Shown here piece by piece: positions 62,407 to 64,000 of a stretch of 64,000 bases of DNA. Numbering within the stretch: position 1 is the first letter of the stretch; each line of letters opens with the position of its first letter. The stretch comes from Akkermansia muciniphila. GTDB lineage: Bacteria > Verrucomicrobiota > Verrucomicrobiia > Verrucomicrobiales > Akkermansiaceae. The stretch lies in assembly GCA_945888515.1 (NCBI GenBank), contig CAMDAD010000011.1, positions 1 to 64,000 of the forward strand. The letters are read 5' to 3'. The notes beneath the pieces were generated by a model. That model was given only the letters and a program-made list of their open reading frames with translations, did no database searches and was not told the DNA's origin. The position numbers and the translations under genes are program-made.

Positions 62407-62538
62407 GTGAAGACATCATTTTTTAGCTGCCTGATCTCGGGCTTTGTCGGTTGGACGCTTCATGCGCGTATCGACTCAGTCACCGCGCAGGAAAACACAC
62501 CAATGCCAACTAAACTGAAAAATCGCAAAAAACGCTGA
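62407..62538 (+). CDS. Possible 43-residue membrane peptide
   Basis: A GTG at 62407 opens a short frame (V-K-T-S-F-F-S-C-L-I-S-G-F-V-G-W) with one hydrophobic segment and a basic tail ending KLKNRKKR. Its TGA overlaps the ATG of the methyltransferase gene as TGATG, an arrangement typical of coupled genes. The frame is open upstream to 62338. No homology recognised; it may be only a leader region. Confidence 0.35.
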   Translation: MKTSFFSCLISGFVGWTLHARIDSVTAQENTPMPTKLKNRKKR

Positions 62539-63131
62539 TGAGTGAAGTCGATTGGGAATCGCGGTATGTTGCGGCGGACACGCCTTGGGATAAGGGTTTA
62601 CCGCATCCCATCCTCGCGCATTGGTTAGGTCAGATCGAGGTGGATGGGGCCATTGTCGTGCCTGGTTGCGGGCGGGGATGGGACCTGCGCGCGTGGGCGG
62701 AGGCCTACCCGGATCACAAAGTGATCGGCATCGATCTCGCGCCATCTGCCGTGGCCTCTGCGCGTGAGAACTGTCTGGGTTTGGCCAACGTGTCGGTGAA
62801 AGAAGCGGACTTTTTCTCGTTAGAGCAATGGTATGATGGTGAGAAAGTGGGCTTGCTCTGGGAGCACACATGTTTCTGTGCGATCCCTCCGACTTTACGC
62901 GATGCTTATGTGGAAACGGTGGCGAAACTACTCCCAAGCGGTGCGCATTTAGTGGGGGTGTTTTTTACCGATCTCGAAGACCCGCACACCGGCCCACCGT
63001 GGAATACGACCATGGCGGAAATCGAGCGGAGGTTTGCCCCGCATTTTGTCATCGAGGCCTTCGATGGCAAGCATCAGACCTTTCCGGGGCGGGAAGGGGA
63101 AGAGCGCACGCTGGTGATGAGGCGCGTGTGA
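62538..63131 (+). CDS. SAM-dependent methyltransferase, thiopurine S-methyltransferase (TPMT) family
   Basis: A 197-residue class I methyltransferase. TPMT-family marks are VDWESRYVAADTPWDKGLPHP at the start, VVPGCGRGWDLRAWA for SAM binding (motif I with the unusual P-G-C-G-R-G), VIGIDLAPSAV, and LLWEHTCFCAI near 109-119. Bacterial members methylate thiols, halides, selenium or tellurium compounds; the plant-like HOL branch makes methyl halides and thiocyanate. The substrate here is not predictable. A small upstream frame overlaps its start (TGATG). It ends five bases before a minus-strand terminator. Confidence 0.88.
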   Translation: MSEVDWESRYVAADTPWDKGLPHPILAHWLGQIEVDGAIVVPGCGRGWDLRAWAEAYPDHKVIGIDLAPSAVASARENCLGLANVSVKEADFFSLEQWYDGEKVGLLWEHTCFCAIPPTLRDAYVETVAKLLPSGAHLVGVFFTDLEDPHTGPPWNTTMAEIERRFAPHFVIEAFDGKHQTFPGREGEERTLVMRRV

Positions 63132-63135
63132 TGGG

Positions 63136-63172
63136 CAAAAAAATCGCGGAGAAGGCAAGCCCTCTCCGCGAT
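63136..63172 (-). terminator. Rho-independent terminator of the SGNH-esterase gene
   Basis: A perfect 10-bp stem ATCGCGGAGA (63143-63152) with TCTCCGCGAT (63163-63172) and a 10-base loop; on the minus strand it runs into seven T (complement of 63137-63143). It lies 17 bases behind the stop at 63189 and also sits close behind the convergent methyltransferase gene. Confidence 0.9.
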
Positions 63173-63188
63173 GCAAAATGACGAGTGA

Positions 63189-64000
63189 TTACTTCGCTTT
63201 GATCAATTTCACCATGGCTTCGCCGAGGCCGAGACCGACGTTCATATACGTCTTGCCGTTGCCGTTGTAGTGACCATTCGAGGCACCGCCCATGCTGAGT
63301 GGATTGGTGTAAACGGTGGCGACGTTGCCTTTGAAGTCGGGATACTTGCCGCTCGCGTCATCGACAGCCATCTGGGCTTCAAAGATTTTACCATCGTTTC
63401 CTGCGGCGTTTTCTTTGCTGGTCTGACCAAGCGTGCCGAGCACGAAGGGTGCGTTCGGAGCATTGAATTCTTTGCGCAGGGCTTTGATGAGGTTGACGAG
63501 ATTTTTTCCGTAGTTGGAAGCGTGTGCTTCGTTGTAGCGGTCCTTGTCACCCTGCCACCAGATGAAGCCTGCGACTTCGTATTTGGTTGCTTCCGGGTAG
63601 TAGGTGGCAAGTTCTGCTAGGACTTTTTTCGCATTGGCGATATCGTCGTCATACTGCTTGCCGGCATACCAATTGATAGGATTGCCTTTTTTGTCCAGCC
63701 ACTCGGCGGGTGGCTCGGTGGCCAGACCTTTGGCGGGATCCGCATCCCACATGTCGGGCTTGTCTTTGTAGCCAGCCACGACTTTGGTGGTTTTCTTGCC
63801 CGTTTTGTCGGTGAAATCGTAGGTGAAACGCTCGCTTCCTGGGGGAAGCAAGTCCCAGCCGAGGCTGCGATTGCCGATGGAGCTTTTTAGGATCATGACG
63901 GGCTCATCGATCGCGTTGCCGAGTTGGTGGCCGATTCCGATTTCGATACCGATTTTGTTGCCGCTGATCGTCAGCCAGTCATTGCGATAGACATTCATAT
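63189..64000 (-). CDS. Sialate O-acetylesterase/SGNH-like hydrolase, N-terminus outside window
   Basis: The last ~270 residues of a carbohydrate-esterase-type SGNH hydrolase (DUF303/SASA family), which remove acetyl groups from sugars. Visible are GHQLGNAIDEPVMILKSSIGN (central block), VAGFIWWQGDKDR (the family's W-x-Q-G-x-x-D/N block), the LVNLIKALRKEF stretch and the final catalytic-His region GGASNGHYNGNGKTYMNVG. The opening block with the nucleophile Ser (G-Q-S-N-M) is missing because the gene continues past base 64000; the ATG at 63998 is internal. Family members usually carry signal peptides. Ends in a strong terminator at 63136-63172. Confidence 0.8.
   Translation of the reverse strand, partial: MNVYRNDWLTISGNKIGIEIGIGHQLGNAIDEPVMILKSSIGNRSLGWDLLPPGSERFTYDFTDKTGKKTTKVVAGYKDKPDMWDADPAKGLATEPPAEWLDKKGNPINWYAGKQYDDDIANAKKVLAELATYYPEATKYEVAGFIWWQGDKDRYNEAHASNYGKNLVNLIKALRKEFNAPNAPFVLGTLGQTSKENAAGNDGKIFEAQMAVDDASGKYPDFKGNVATVYTNPLSMGGASNGHYNGNGKTYMNVGLGLGEAMVKLIKAK

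Overview
The window looks like a chromosomal segment of a verrucomicrobial bacterium (PVC superphylum). This is an inference from gene content. The evidence is a double-length UvrA (two complete UvrA units in one chain, as known from chlamydiae), an LL-diaminopimelate aminotransferase, a giant secreted protein with autotransporter-associated beta-strand repeats, a recurrent C-terminal module with a 'D-x-D-x-D-G..N-L-L-E-Y' signature on secreted proteins, and sensor kinases with OB-like extracytoplasmic repeats. Most genes are GC-rich, Shine-Dalgarno sequences are mostly weak, and several starts were chosen by family length or by ATGA/TGATG coupling.

Layout. 1-1169 is a worn edge: the end of an IS30-type transposase, the remnant of an MmeI-like type IIL restriction-modification enzyme, and an orphan terminator. 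1170-12259 holds smc, panC, the double UvrA, and a DUF4160/DUF2442 pair whose first gene is broken. 12416-15584 has a Tat-exported phosphoesterase, an IS66 scar and a lipoprotein, followed by a three-gene cassette (small membrane protein, periplasmic helical sensor, ECF sigma factor) resembling the order of CnrY-CnrX-CnrH. 15588-20457 carries an SMP-30-like gene, queG, aroK, a membrane acyltransferase and tdh. 20810-31826 carries an AsmA-like protein, a cell-wall amidase, an Fe3+-type ABC importer operon, rsfS, pdxH and dapL. 32098-42840 has an IS256 scar, an HtrA-like protease paired with a catalytically dead relative, aroB, a beta-lactamase-fold hydrolase, a GldF/GldG/DUF4340 operon without its ATPase, and a homocysteine S-methyltransferase-like gene.

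The most unusual part is 43081-59437. It has four consecutive genes for large exported proteins: a beta-strand repeat protein, a possible TIM-barrel glycosidase, a 1680-residue protein joining beta-propellers, a PKD domain, two carbohydrate-binding-like modules and a diheme cytochrome c peroxidase-like domain, and a ThuA-sugar isomerase fusion. On the opposite strand follow a two-component system and a GH16 glycosidase whose catalytic domain is interrupted by an inserted discoidin-like segment. The inferred role is sensing, binding and oxidative or hydrolytic breakdown of a polysaccharide at the cell surface. The substrate cannot be read from the sequence.

59609-64000 returns to housekeeping and small genes: lysS with a secreted phosphodiesterase-like gene, a small membrane protein, a TPMT-like methyltransferase, and an SGNH/sialate O-acetylesterase-like gene that runs off the window. 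I found no rRNA, tRNA, CRISPR array or riboswitch.
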